From assembly GCA_963737425.1 (NCBI GenBank), contig CAVTSX010000009.1, positions 620,001 through 684,000 on the forward strand: a stretch of 64,000 bases of DNA, in the 5' to 3' direction. Below the pieces are notes generated by a model. It had not been told where the DNA came from. It ran no database searches and saw nothing but the letters and a program-made list of their open reading frames with translations. Position numbers and translations under genes: made by a program. Source of the DNA: DASXRA01 sp963737425. Lineage in GTDB: Bacteria > Actinomycetota > Actinomycetes > Mycobacteriales > Jatrophihabitantaceae. This document shows, piece after piece, positions 43,444 to 51,620 of the stretch. The stretch's first letter is position 1; each line of letters starts with the position of its first letter.

Positions 43444-44656
43444 GAGCATCAATCTCGAGGTGCCGGCGAAGTTCCGAGTCCTGCTCGACCAGGCGCATCG
43501 CGTCGCGGTCGAGATCTTTCGCGCCAACGCGCGCAAATACGATCTGGCCGAGCACGAGTACCCGAAGGAACTCGACATGCTCGCAACCCTCGTCGACGGC
43601 ATGAACGCGTCCGGGCAGCCGTCGGCCGGGGCGTCCGGCGTGCGGCGCGAGAACGGCTCGTCCGGCGCCGACGGCGTACGCAACGGCGCCAACATGTCGA
43701 CGGTTCTCAGCATCCTGGAAGCGTGCTGGGGCGACGTCGCGCTCGTCTTGTCGATGCCGCGCCAGGGGCTGGGCAACGCGGCCATCGCCTCCCTCGCAAC
43801 CGACGAGCAGCACGCGAGGTTCGAGGGCCTGTGGGCGTCGATGGCCATCACCGAGCCCGGCTGCGGCTCGGACTCCGCGGCGATCCGCACCACAGCGGTC
43901 CTCGACGGCGACCAGTACGTCATCAACGGCGAGAAGATCTTCGTCACCGCGGGCCGGCGCTGCGACGCCGTCGTCGTCTGGGCGACGCTCGATCCGACGA
44001 AAGGCCGCGCGGCCATCAAGTCGTTCGTGGTCGAGAAGACGACCCCGGGGCTCACCGTTGATCGGCTCGAACACAAGCTCGGCATCCGCGCCTCGGACAC
44101 CGCCACCATCCGGTTCACCGATTGCCGGGTGCCGCGCGAGAACCTGCTCGGCTCGGCCGACATCGACGCCGACCAGGGTTTCGCCGCCGCGATGCAGACC
44201 TTCGACAACACCCGCCCACTGGTGGCGGCGATGGCGCTCGGCGTCGCCAAGGCGGCTCTGGACGAGACGCGCCGGATTCTCGACGAATCGGGCGTCCACG
44301 TCGACTACGACCGCCCGGCACGCGCTCAATCCGCCGCGGCCGCCACCTTCCTCGCCCTGGAGGCCGACTGGGAGGCGGCATACCTCACCACCCTCGAGGC
44401 GGCGTGGCTGGCCGACAACCGTAAGCCGAACTCACTGCAGGCGTCGATGGCGAAGGCGAAGGCCGGGCGCTCGGCCACCGACATCACGCTGCGGTGCGTC
44501 GAACTGGTCGGGGGCACGGCCTACAGCGAGCGATCGCTGCTGGAGAAGTGGGCGCGTGACGCCAAGATCTTGGATATCTTCGAGGGCACCCAGCAGATCC
44601 AGCAGTTGATCGTGGCGCGCCGGCTGCTGGGCAAGTCCTCGACCGAACTCAGGTAG
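43442..44656 (+). CDS. Acyl-CoA dehydrogenase (second)
   Basis: A 404-residue FAD flavoprotein that oxidises an acyl-CoA to its enoyl-CoA in beta-oxidation. It has intact family signatures: MAITEPGCGSDSAAIRTTA (FAD-binding, ~137-155), YVINGEKIFVTAGRRCD (~160-176) and, at the end, AKILDIFEGTQQIQQLIVARRLLG (~375-398), in which the conserved EGT(Q/S)QI precedes the C-terminus. A Gly/Ser-rich insert (~58-80) follows the first helices. Forms a pair with the preceding dehydrogenase; such adjacent pairs often make heteromers in actinobacteria (FadE systems), which is an inference here. Ribosome-binding site GGAGCGGAG. Confidence 0.92.
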   Translation: MSINLEVPAKFRVLLDQAHRVAVEIFRANARKYDLAEHEYPKELDMLATLVDGMNASGQPSAGASGVRRENGSSGADGVRNGANMSTVLSILEACWGDVALVLSMPRQGLGNAAIASLATDEQHARFEGLWASMAITEPGCGSDSAAIRTTAVLDGDQYVINGEKIFVTAGRRCDAVVVWATLDPTKGRAAIKSFVVEKTTPGLTVDRLEHKLGIRASDTATIRFTDCRVPRENLLGSADIDADQGFAAAMQTFDNTRPLVAAMALGVAKAALDETRRILDESGVHVDYDRPARAQSAAAATFLALEADWEAAYLTTLEAAWLADNRKPNSLQASMAKAKAGRSATDITLRCVELVGGTAYSERSLLEKWARDAKILDIFEGTQQIQQLIVARRLLGKSSTELR

Positions 44657-44720
44657 CCGTCGCTGACCCGAGCGCGCCCCGCGCTGGCCCGAGCGCGCGG
44701 CGCATGCCACGCTGGTGGGC

Positions 44721-44939
44721 ATGAGCTCCTCCACGCCGCCCTCCGACGAAGCCGACGACGACGTCAAGGAAGGATCCGGGGACGACGTCAAGGACAAGTT
44801 CCGCGAGGCCCTCGAACGCAAACGCGGGCACCAGGCCGAGCGCAACGCCGAGGCCGATGCCCGCGATGCGTCCAAGATCCATGGCGCGCACGGACCGGCG
44901 ACCAGCAGGCGCGAGTTCCGACGCAAGAGCGGTGGCTAG
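44721..44939 (+). CDS. DUF5302 family small protein
   Basis: A 72-residue hydrophilic, charged protein. Acidic first third (SDEADDDVKEGSGDDVKDK), then KFREALERKRGHQAERNAEA and a basic C-terminus FRRKSGG. Matches the small actinobacterial DUF5302 pattern (KFREAL-RK). No membrane segment. ATG 44721 is used; a GTG at 44715 is the alternative. Function unknown. Confidence 0.75.
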   Translation: MSSSTPPSDEADDDVKEGSGDDVKDKFREALERKRGHQAERNAEADARDASKIHGAHGPATSRREFRRKSGG

Positions 44940-45016
44940 TGGTCGTGACCACTAGTTGCTCCGATCTCGCACGCTGTTTACGCGGGTCATCCGATGGGAG
45001 CTGGTGGTATTCGGCA

Positions 45017-45095
45017 GCCGGTGCCGTGCCGACTGCCCGTCTTGATCATCTCTGCTGCAGCCGCGATCAGTGACCCCGTCGGCAGAGATGATCAA
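45017..45095. repeat. Palindromic repeat, copy 5
   Basis: Perfect 14-bp arms TTGATCATCTCTGC / GCAGAGATGATCAA (45042-45095), with the centre nearly identical to copy 4 and the same GCCGGTGCCG 25 bases upstream (45017). It lies between the DUF5302 gene and the tRNA, which are convergent. Confidence 0.92.
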
Positions 45096-45137
45096 GGAGT
45101 TCAACAGCCGAGGTAAGCCCTGAGCCGCGACGCGCGG

Positions 45138-45211
45138 TGCCCCCGGTCGGGTTCGAACCGACACTTGGACCCTTTTAAGGGGTCTGCCTCTGCCAATTGG
45201 GCCACGGGGGC
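45138..45211 (-). tRNA. tRNA with anticodon UAA (predicted Leu), short variable arm
   Basis: A 74-nt cloverleaf on the minus strand. Acceptor GCCCCCG/CGGGGGC with discriminator A73; U8; D-stem GCC/GGC with loop containing TTGG; anticodon stem GACCC/GGGTC with loop CTTAAAA (anticodon TAA); variable loop CAAGT (5 nt); T-arm GTCGG-TTCGAAC-CCGAC. CCA is not encoded (CCG follows). Anticodon UAA and A73 point to Leu reading UUA, but bacterial tRNA-Leu normally has a long variable arm, which is missing here. The 3-bp D-stem is Leu/Ser-like. TTA codons occur in several genes of this window. Confidence 0.85.
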
Positions 45212-45246
45212 AGCGCCAGAATAAATGGCGCAAGATCAGGCAGGCA

Positions 45247-46587
45247 TTAGGACACCCGCGGCAGCGTGCGCTGGCCGGCAGCTTGCTCGAATTCGGTTCG
45301 CGGCTGCTGCAACTGACCCAGCGAGACGACCTCGCGACGAAAGAACAGCGCGGCGGTCCAGTCGGTGAGCACCCGGATCTTGCGGTTCAGCGTCGGCATG
45401 CGCGATACGTGATAAGTGCGGTGCATGAACCACGCGACGATGCCGCGCAGCTTGATCCCGTAGATCTCGGCCACGCCGCGGTAGAGCCCGAGCGATGCCA
45501 CCGAGCCCGCGTACTTGTGCTCGTAGTCGCGCAGCGCGTTTCCCTTGATCGCGGCGATCACGTTGTTGGCCAGCACCTTTGCCTGCCGCACGGCATGCTG
45601 CGCGCTCGGTCCGGTCACCGCGGTCGGGTCGTCCTTCTTCGACAGATCCGGAACCGCGGCGCAGTCGCCGGCGGAGAAGACACCCTTGACGCCGCGCACC
45701 GTGAGGTTCGCGTCGCACGGCAGGCGACCTTTGTCATCACGCGGCAGATCCGTCGAGTCGAGGACCGGATGGGCCTTGACGCCGGCCGTCCAGACGAGGG
45801 TCTCGGCATCGAACTCCTCACCGTCGCTGAGCATCACGTGCCCGTCGACGACCGAGTCGAGGCGAGTGTCGAGGCGGACGTCGATGCCGCGCTCGGCGAG
45901 GCGCTCGGCGGTGTAGAGCGCGAGGCCGACCGAGACCTCGGGCATGATCCGGGTCGCCGCCTCGACCAGTACCCAGCGCATGTCACCCGGCTCGACGCCG
46001 TCGTAGTAGCGCGTCGCGTAGCGGGCCATGTCCTGCAACTCGGCAATCGCCTCGACCCCCGCGTAGCCGCCGCCGACGAACACGAACGTCAACGCCTTGC
46101 GGCGGCGGTCGGCGTCGTCGATCGACGAGGCGAGATCGAGGCGGGCCAGGACGTGATTGCGCAGGTAGATGGCCTCGCCGATCGTCTTGAATCCGATGCC
46201 GTGCTCGGCGAGCCCGGGTATCGGCAGCAGCCGCGAGATCGAGCCCGGGCACATGACGAGGACGTCGTAGCCAAGCTCGTACGGGTCGCCCTCGCTCGGC
46301 TGCACGGTGGCGACCTTGCGTACGTGCTCGACGCGCGCGACCGCCCCGCTGATGACCCGGCAGTGGCGCAGTACCCGGCGAAGCGGCACGACGACGTGTC
46401 TCGGCTCGACCGAGCCCGCGGCCGCTTCGGGCAGGAACGGCTGGTAGGTCATGTTGGGTTGCGGATCGACGATCGTGATCTCGGCGCGCCCGCGCGAGAG
46501 CTTGCGTTGCAGGCGCAGGGCTGTGTACATGCCGACGTATCCGCCGCCGACGATCAGGATCCTGACCGGCTGGTTGACCGAGCTCAT
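45247..46587 (-). CDS. ndh: Type II NADH dehydrogenase (NDH-2-like)
   Basis: A 446-residue membrane-associated flavoprotein that passes electrons from NADH to quinone without pumping protons. FAD-binding GxGxxG near the N-terminus (ILIVGGGYVGMYTALRLQ, residues 10-27); NAD-binding second Rossmann motif TFVFVGGGYAGVEAIAEL (~166-183); the FAD-contacting GVFSAGDCAAVPDL (~308-321); and C-terminal amphipathic KIRVLTDWTAALFFRREVV (~400-420) for membrane association. The ATG at 46587 is consistent with the family. It is preceded by a small acidic gene in the same direction, 60 bases away. Alternatively a related oxidoreductase, but length and motifs fit NDH-2. Confidence 0.9.
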   Translation of the reverse strand: MSSVNQPVRILIVGGGYVGMYTALRLQRKLSRGRAEITIVDPQPNMTYQPFLPEAAAGSVEPRHVVVPLRRVLRHCRVISGAVARVEHVRKVATVQPSEGDPYELGYDVLVMCPGSISRLLPIPGLAEHGIGFKTIGEAIYLRNHVLARLDLASSIDDADRRRKALTFVFVGGGYAGVEAIAELQDMARYATRYYDGVEPGDMRWVLVEAATRIMPEVSVGLALYTAERLAERGIDVRLDTRLDSVVDGHVMLSDGEEFDAETLVWTAGVKAHPVLDSTDLPRDDKGRLPCDANLTVRGVKGVFSAGDCAAVPDLSKKDDPTAVTGPSAQHAVRQAKVLANNVIAAIKGNALRDYEHKYAGSVASLGLYRGVAEIYGIKLRGIVAWFMHRTYHVSRMPTLNRKIRVLTDWTAALFFRREVVSLGQLQQPRTEFEQAAGQRTLPRVS

Positions 46588-46647
46588 ACGACCGACGCTA
46601 CTGCGGCGTAGCCCGATTGGTATTTGCCGGGCGGCTGGTTTCGGCTC

Positions 46648-46827
46648 CTACTCCCCCTCATCCTCGGGCGCCCCGTGGTCGGGAACCCCCGGGGTCGGGT
46701 CACGACTGACGTCGAATCCGGGCTCTTCGTCGTCGGCGCGCAGGTGGTCCGGGACGCCCGGCGTCGGATCCCGGGACACGTCGATGCGGCTGCGGTCCGG
46801 GGTGAATTCACGCTCGGTGTCTGCCAT
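46648..46827 (-). CDS. 59-residue acidic protein with a duplicated motif
   Basis: Reading leftward from ATG 46827 gives a 59-residue, Asp/Glu/Pro-rich polypeptide in which DVSRDPTPGVPDH occurs twice, at residues 16-28 and 39-51, 23 residues apart. Stop TAG at 46648-46650. No Shine-Dalgarno is visible, so leaderless translation is likely. No similarity recognised. The exact internal repeat with intact reading frame supports coding: the DNA copies differ at synonymous positions (for example, CCGACGCCGGGC versus CCGACCCCGGGG). It lies between the glycosylase and ndh genes, all read leftward. Confidence 0.65.
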   Translation of the reverse strand: MADTEREFTPDRSRIDVSRDPTPGVPDHLRADDEEPGFDVSRDPTPGVPDHGAPEDEGE

Positions 46828-46848
46828 GCGCGAGAGGGTACTTGCGGT

Positions 46849-47631
46849 TCAGCCGGCCAGACTCACCGCCCGGTTGAATACCTCGTCGAGCATGGCCTCG
46901 GTGAGCCGGCCGGTGAACGTGTTCTGCTGGCTGACGTGGTAGCAGCCCAGCACCGTGCGTCCGTCCGGTAGCGCGACCTCGGCGCCGTGCGCGAACTTGG
47001 GCAGCGGTCGCGGGGTGTCGACACCGATGCCGCGCAATGCGGGCCACAGCCCGGCCCAGCCGAACCCGCCGAGCACCACCACGGCCCGGACGCCCGGCCA
47101 GATCAGCTCGAGTTCGCGCACCAGCCACGGCCGGCAGACCACGCGTTCGGCCGGTGTCGGCTTGTTGTCCGGGGGCGCGCAGCGCACGGTGGCGATCACC
47201 CGCGTTCGGTGCAGGACGAGCCCGTCGTCGGCCGCGACGGCCGTCGGCTGGCTGGCCAGGCCGCAGCGGTACATCGAGGCGTAGAGCCACTCGCCGGACC
47301 GGTCGCCGGTGAAGTTGCGCCCCGTGCGGTTCGCCCCGTGCGCCCCCGGGGCCAGGCCGACGACGAGGATGCTCGGGTCGGTAGCGCCGAAGCCGGGCAC
47401 CGGGCGTCCCCAGTACTCCTCGTCGGCGTAGGCGCGGCGCTTCGTGCTGGCAACCCCCTCGCGCCAGGTGACCAGGCGTGGACACGCGCGGCACACCGAC
47501 ACGACGGCCTCGAGTGCCGCGACCGAATTCGCGGCGCCCGCCCGCGCGGCAACCTCGGCGGCGGTCGAGGCGATCGGCGTGTCTTTCGTGGCCGGATCGC
47601 CCGGCCAACCCGACCCTGGACGGACCGTCAT
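46849..47631 (-). CDS. Family 5 uracil-DNA glycosylase (UDGb)
   Basis: A 260-residue Fe-S DNA repair glycosylase that excises uracil (and often hypoxanthine). Four cysteines fit the [4Fe-4S] ligand pattern: Cys47 and Cys50 (VCRACPRL), Cys151 (TVRCAPPDNKP) and Cys166 (ERVVCRPWL). Motif 1 is GLAPGAHGANRTGRNFTGD (92-110) with Ala in place of the usual polar catalytic residue, as in UDGb; motif 2 is GCYHVSQQNTFTGR (~231-244). The family and length match. ATG/GTG start near 47631. Divergent from a DUF4235 gene. Confidence 0.92.
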   Translation of the reverse strand: MTVRPGSGWPGDPATKDTPIASTAAEVAARAGAANSVAALEAVVSVCRACPRLVTWREGVASTKRRAYADEEYWGRPVPGFGATDPSILVVGLAPGAHGANRTGRNFTGDRSGEWLYASMYRCGLASQPTAVAADDGLVLHRTRVIATVRCAPPDNKPTPAERVVCRPWLVRELELIWPGVRAVVVLGGFGWAGLWPALRGIGVDTPRPLPKFAHGAEVALPDGRTVLGCYHVSQQNTFTGRLTEAMLDEVFNRAVSLAG

Positions 47632-47696
47632 GCCCGAAAGCGTTTCACGGCTCGTAGAGTGACCCCCGGCAGGACTCGACCGGGACGGAGTCGTCG

Positions 47697-48044
47697 ATGG
47701 CGAACATCGTGGGCAAGGTCGGCTGGAGGCTCGTGACGATTGCCATCGGCATACCGGTGGGCATCGTCGCGAAGAAGGGGGTCGAGCGAGCGTGGCTCGC
47801 CGCCCGCCCGGACGATCCGCCGCGCAGGGCCAAGGATCCCAATACGCGACTCGCCGACGCGCTCGGCTGGGCGGCCCTGTCGGCGGTCGGCGTGGCGGCG
47901 ACGCAGCTCATCACGCGCCGGTGGGCCACCACAGTCTGGCGGGCGCTGACCGGCGCCGAGCCGCCCGTCTCCGGCGGCTCGGAGCAGGAGAAGGCCGATA
48001 CGGCGGCCTCGAACGGCAAGGCGCGCGCCGGCTCTACTGCCTGA
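47697..48044 (+). CDS. DUF4235 membrane protein
   Basis: A 115-residue protein with two hydrophobic segments, one at ~12-30 (TIAIGIPVGIVAKKGVERAW overlaps it) and one at ~55-72 (LGWAALSAVGVAATQLIT), and the pattern of DUF4235. A Glu/Lys-rich tail follows. ATG 47697. No function is known for the family. Followed by 275 bases before a carbohydrate importer operon. Confidence 0.85.
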   Translation: MANIVGKVGWRLVTIAIGIPVGIVAKKGVERAWLAARPDDPPRRAKDPNTRLADALGWAALSAVGVAATQLITRRWATTVWRALTGAEPPVSGGSEQEKADTAASNGKARAGSTA

Positions 48045-48158
48045 CAAGTACGCCTGCAGCCTATGAACGCGGCGCGCAGACTTGACCGGCCAGCCGCGGA
48101 GCGTTGTCATGGTTCGACACACCGAAGGCGACAGTACGGTCACGACTCCTGCTCATCT

Positions 48159-48182
48159 GTGATTGGTTCTTCCCACAATCAC
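48159..48182. promoter_or_regulatory. Candidate operator upstream of the sugar importer
   Basis: A perfect 7-bp inverted repeat, GTGATTG (48159-48165) and CAATCAC (48176-48182), spaced by 10 bases, 138 bases before the solute-binding protein start. The AT-rich stretch around it stands out from the surrounding GC. A GntR-, ROK- or LacI-like repressor site is possible. No regulator gene is adjacent. Confidence 0.4.
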
Positions 48183-48319
48183 GCAACAACAGTATCGTAT
48201 GGCGCCTCAGCACCGTCGGCGTTGGGGCCTGCGCAAGGCCCCGGCCGGGCGGCCCAACACGTCGCGAGAAGTACGACGCGGAACAGTCGGCGCGAGCCGG
48301 AACGGCAGAAGGAGATGTG

Positions 48320-49606
48320 ATGAACAGAGGCACCACGGCGCTGATCGCCGGGATCGGTGCGCTGGCGCTCACGCTTGCCGCGTGCAGTAGCGGCAAGGGA
48401 GCGAAGAACGAACCACCGGCAAGCGGCGGCGGCTCCAGCAACGGCGGCGGTAGCGTCAAGTCGATCAAGGTCGTGATCGCGGGCTACAGCCCCGACGAGA
48501 CGCCCAAGTTCTGGAATGACCTTGCCGCCAAGTACAAGGCGCAGACGGGCATCACCGCGAACATCCAGGTGATCAGCTGGGACACGATCGACCAGCAGGT
48601 CAAGACGATGGCGCAGACGAACAGCCTGCCCGACGTCATGAACTACAACACGTTCGCAAGCTACGCCAAGGACGGCCTGCTCTACTCTTCCGACCAGGTG
48701 CTCTCGGCGTCCACGGCCAGCGACTTCATCGACGCCTTCAACGCCGGCGGCACGTTCAACGGCAAGGTGTACGGCTTCCCGATCCTGTCCAGCGCTCGCG
48801 CGCTGTTCTACAACAAGACGCTCTTCCAGCAGGCCGGCATTGCCGCGGCGCCCAAGACGTGGGACGAGTTCGAAGCCGACGCGAAGAAGGTCACGGCACT
48901 CGGCGGCGGCGACGTCGGCTACGCCGAGCCGCTCGGCCCCGAGGAGGCGCAGGCCGAATTCGCGATGTGGGCATTCAACGGCGGCGGTGACTGGCAGAGC
49001 GGCGGCAAGTGGACCATCAACTCCCCGCAGAACGTCGCGGCCCTGCAGTTCCTCAAGAAGCTCGCAGTGGACGACAAGGTCACCCAGGCCAACCCCGGCA
49101 AGACCAACCGCACCGACGGCGCGTTCAAGCTCTTCGAGAGTGGCAAGGCCGGCATGGTCATCGGCTTCTCGCCGCTGTCGACCCAGCTCGACAAGGACAA
49201 GAAGGTGCAGTACGCGATCGTGCCGATGCCGACGAAGGATTCCGGCGCGACACCGAGCACGCTGGCCGTCGAGGACTACCTCATGGGCTTCAAGCACAGC
49301 GGCAACCAGGACGCGGTGAAGAAGTTCCTCGACCTCTACTACCAGAAGGACAACATCAACACCTGGATCAAGGCCGAGGGCTTCCTGCCCGTGACCAAGT
49401 CCGGCCTGCAGGAAATGTCGTCGGACCCGAAGCTCAAGACGTACCTCGACACGCTGCCCAACGCCAAGCTCGCCCCGGTCACCGACCCGGGATGGGACAC
49501 CGTCGCAACAGCGGTGAAGCAGAACATCGGCGCGGCAGTTGCACCGAACGGCGACCCGAAGAAGGTGCTCGATCAGCTCCAGCAGACCGCCGAGTCCGCC
49601 GGCTGA
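48320..49606 (+). CDS. Carbohydrate ABC importer solute-binding lipoprotein
   Basis: A 428-residue family 1 extracellular binding protein. Lipoprotein signal with lipobox LAAC (Cys22), a Gly/Ser-rich linker, then the MalE-like fold. Motifs such as YAKDGLLYS, GKVYGFPILSSARALFYNKTLF (~155-176) and AAAPKTWDEF are those of sugar-binding members. ATG 48320 follows GAAGGAGATGTG. The frame is open to 48104 but the signal peptide fixes the start. First gene of an SBP-permease-permease operon with no ATPase. Likely imports an oligosaccharide; identity not predictable. Confidence 0.92.
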   Translation: MNRGTTALIAGIGALALTLAACSSGKGAKNEPPASGGGSSNGGGSVKSIKVVIAGYSPDETPKFWNDLAAKYKAQTGITANIQVISWDTIDQQVKTMAQTNSLPDVMNYNTFASYAKDGLLYSSDQVLSASTASDFIDAFNAGGTFNGKVYGFPILSSARALFYNKTLFQQAGIAAAPKTWDEFEADAKKVTALGGGDVGYAEPLGPEEAQAEFAMWAFNGGGDWQSGGKWTINSPQNVAALQFLKKLAVDDKVTQANPGKTNRTDGAFKLFESGKAGMVIGFSPLSTQLDKDKKVQYAIVPMPTKDSGATPSTLAVEDYLMGFKHSGNQDAVKKFLDLYYQKDNINTWIKAEGFLPVTKSGLQEMSSDPKLKTYLDTLPNAKLAPVTDPGWDTVATAVKQNIGAAVAPNGDPKKVLDQLQQTAESAG

Positions 49607-49628
49607 GCACTGGTGACTGTGGCTGACC

Positions 49629-50624
49629 GTGTCTGATCAAGCTGTACAGGCGACCGTCCCGCCCTCGGAGCCCACATCGGCTCTGAGGGCGGGCGGGCCG
49701 CCGCATCGCCGCCGCACACCCTTCTGGCGCCGCCCGATCGGGCGCTCGGTGGGCGCACTCCCCTGGGTAGCACCTGCGCTGGTACTGATCGGTGGCGTCG
49801 TCATCTACCCGGCCATCGTGCTGGTCAAGGCGTCGACGACGAACTACACCCGCTACGGCCGGGCGACCGGTTCGGCCGGGAGCGGCAACTTCCGGCGGCT
49901 CTTCGACACGTTGCACAAACCCGTCGTCCTGCACGTCATGCAGAACACGGCCATCTGGGTCGTGTCCGTCGTCGTGATCACGATCGTGCTGAGCCTCGCC
50001 CTCGCCCAGTTCCTCTCGAAGGAATTCTTCGGACGGCGGCTGGTGCGGTGGGCACTGATCGTCCCGTGGGCGGCCTCGCTCGTCATGACCAGCCAGCTGT
50101 TTCGCATCCTCTACGCCGGCGACTACGGGCTGCTGAGCCGGCTGTTCATCTGGCTGCACATCACCAACAAGCAGACGTACTTCCTCGACGACGACAAGTG
50201 GATCCTGCCGTCGATGATCGTGGTCGGCATCTTCGTGTCGCTGCCGTTCACCGCATACGTCTTCCTGGCCGGTCTGAACGCCATCCCGACCGATGTCATG
50301 GAGGCGGCGCGTATCGATGGTGCGGGGCCATGGCAGGCCTACCGCACGATCACGCTTCCCCTGCTGCGGCCGGCGTTGCTGGTAGCCGCCGTGCTCAACA
50401 TGATCTACGTGTTCAACTCGTTCCCGATCATCTACACGCTGACCACCGGGCAGGGCGGCGCGAAGCACGACACCTCGGTGACGTACGCGTACAAGCTGAT
50501 GAACGTGCTACCCGAACAGAGTGTCGGCATGGCCGCCGCGATGAGCCTGCTCAACCTCGTGGTCATCTTCGTGGCCGTGCTGGTGTACCTGCGCACGGTG
50601 AACTGGCGAGAGGAGGCTTCATGA
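49629..50624 (+). CDS. Sugar ABC importer permease, MalF-type
   Basis: A 331-residue inner-membrane permease with six core helices. It carries the conserved EAA loop that docks the ATPase (MEAARIDGAGPWQAYRTITLPLLRPAL, ~220-246). The N-terminal helix begins ~43 after a Pro/Arg-rich leader. GTG start 22 bases after the binding-protein stop. It overlaps the next permease by four bases (ATGA). Acts with the MalG-type partner and a shared ATPase encoded elsewhere. Confidence 0.93.
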   Translation: MSDQAVQATVPPSEPTSALRAGGPPHRRRTPFWRRPIGRSVGALPWVAPALVLIGGVVIYPAIVLVKASTTNYTRYGRATGSAGSGNFRRLFDTLHKPVVLHVMQNTAIWVVSVVVITIVLSLALAQFLSKEFFGRRLVRWALIVPWAASLVMTSQLFRILYAGDYGLLSRLFIWLHITNKQTYFLDDDKWILPSMIVVGIFVSLPFTAYVFLAGLNAIPTDVMEAARIDGAGPWQAYRTITLPLLRPALLVAAVLNMIYVFNSFPIIYTLTTGQGGAKHDTSVTYAYKLMNVLPEQSVGMAAAMSLLNLVVIFVAVLVYLRTVNWREEAS

Positions 50625-51505
50625 GCGCCGTTGATGTCGCCCCCGACGAGGTCTCCGCGCCTGCGCCGGTGCGGCGCCGCCGACGCGGGCGGATGCGCCA
50701 GGTCTGGCTCAGCTTCGTCGGCCTGCTGCTCGCGGCGTTCTTCCTCGCCCCCTACTCGGTCATGCTGCTCGACGCCGTCCGCCCGAACGACGAGATCGAG
50801 CACACGCCGCCGCACTACTGGCCGGGCCATTGGCACTTCTCGATCTTCAACGACATCCTCGGCCAGCAGGCCTTTCGCAACTGGCTCAAGTCGTCGCTGA
50901 TCATCAGCGTGTCGGCGACCGCGATCGTCGTCATCGTCTCGATCCCCGCCGCGTATTGCACGGCGCGCCGGCGCTTCCCCGGCCGCGCGGCGTTCCTGTT
51001 CCTCGTGCTGATCACGCAGATGTTCGCGCCCACGTCGCTGGTGGTGGGCATCTACCGCGAATTCTTCGAGGCAAACCTCGTCGACACCTACATGGCCATC
51101 ATCATCGTCGACGCCGCGTTCAACCTCGCCTTCGCCATCTGGATCCTGCACGGCTTCTTCTCCTCGATCCCGGTCGAGGTCGAGGAGGCTGCGCAGTTGG
51201 ACGGTGCCGGGCGGATCGGCACCCTGCTGCGGATCATGCTTCCGCTGACATTGCCCGGGCTGATCACCGCGGTCATCTTCACGTTCATCGCGGCCTGGAA
51301 CGAGTACGTCGTGGCGCTGATCCTGATCCAGACCGACAGCCGCAAACCGCTGACCGTCGGCATCAGCAACTACGTCACGCAGTACACCCAGCACTGGAAC
51401 GAGCTGATGGCTGCGTCGATCATCGCGATCTTGCCGGTCGTGATCCTGTTCGCGGTGATCGAGAAGTACCTGGTGGGCGGCCTGACCGCAGGCTCCGTCA
51501 AGTAA
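50621..51505 (+). CDS. Sugar ABC importer permease, MalG-type
   Basis: A 294-residue permease with six predicted helices. EAA loop VEEAAQLDGAGRIGTLLRIMLPLTLPG (~186-212). The ATG at 50621 overlaps the preceding permease's stop. Starting from the earlier ATG in this frame (50048) would merge it with antisense-like sequence, so I reject that start. Last gene of the importer operon: no ATPase, glycosidase or regulator follows. Confidence 0.93.
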   Translation: MSAVDVAPDEVSAPAPVRRRRRGRMRQVWLSFVGLLLAAFFLAPYSVMLLDAVRPNDEIEHTPPHYWPGHWHFSIFNDILGQQAFRNWLKSSLIISVSATAIVVIVSIPAAYCTARRRFPGRAAFLFLVLITQMFAPTSLVVGIYREFFEANLVDTYMAIIIVDAAFNLAFAIWILHGFFSSIPVEVEEAAQLDGAGRIGTLLRIMLPLTLPGLITAVIFTFIAAWNEYVVALILIQTDSRKPLTVGISNYVTQYTQHWNELMAASIIAILPVVILFAVIEKYLVGGLTAGSVK

Positions 51506-51620
51506 GGCGAATCGATCGCGCCGGAAGGAGCGATTCAGCCGGCCACCGCCGGCGCGGCTGCGGAACGCTCCGGTCACCAGGCGGTCGCCCACGAGGCCAG
51601 CCCAGGCGCTGGGCTGCTGA

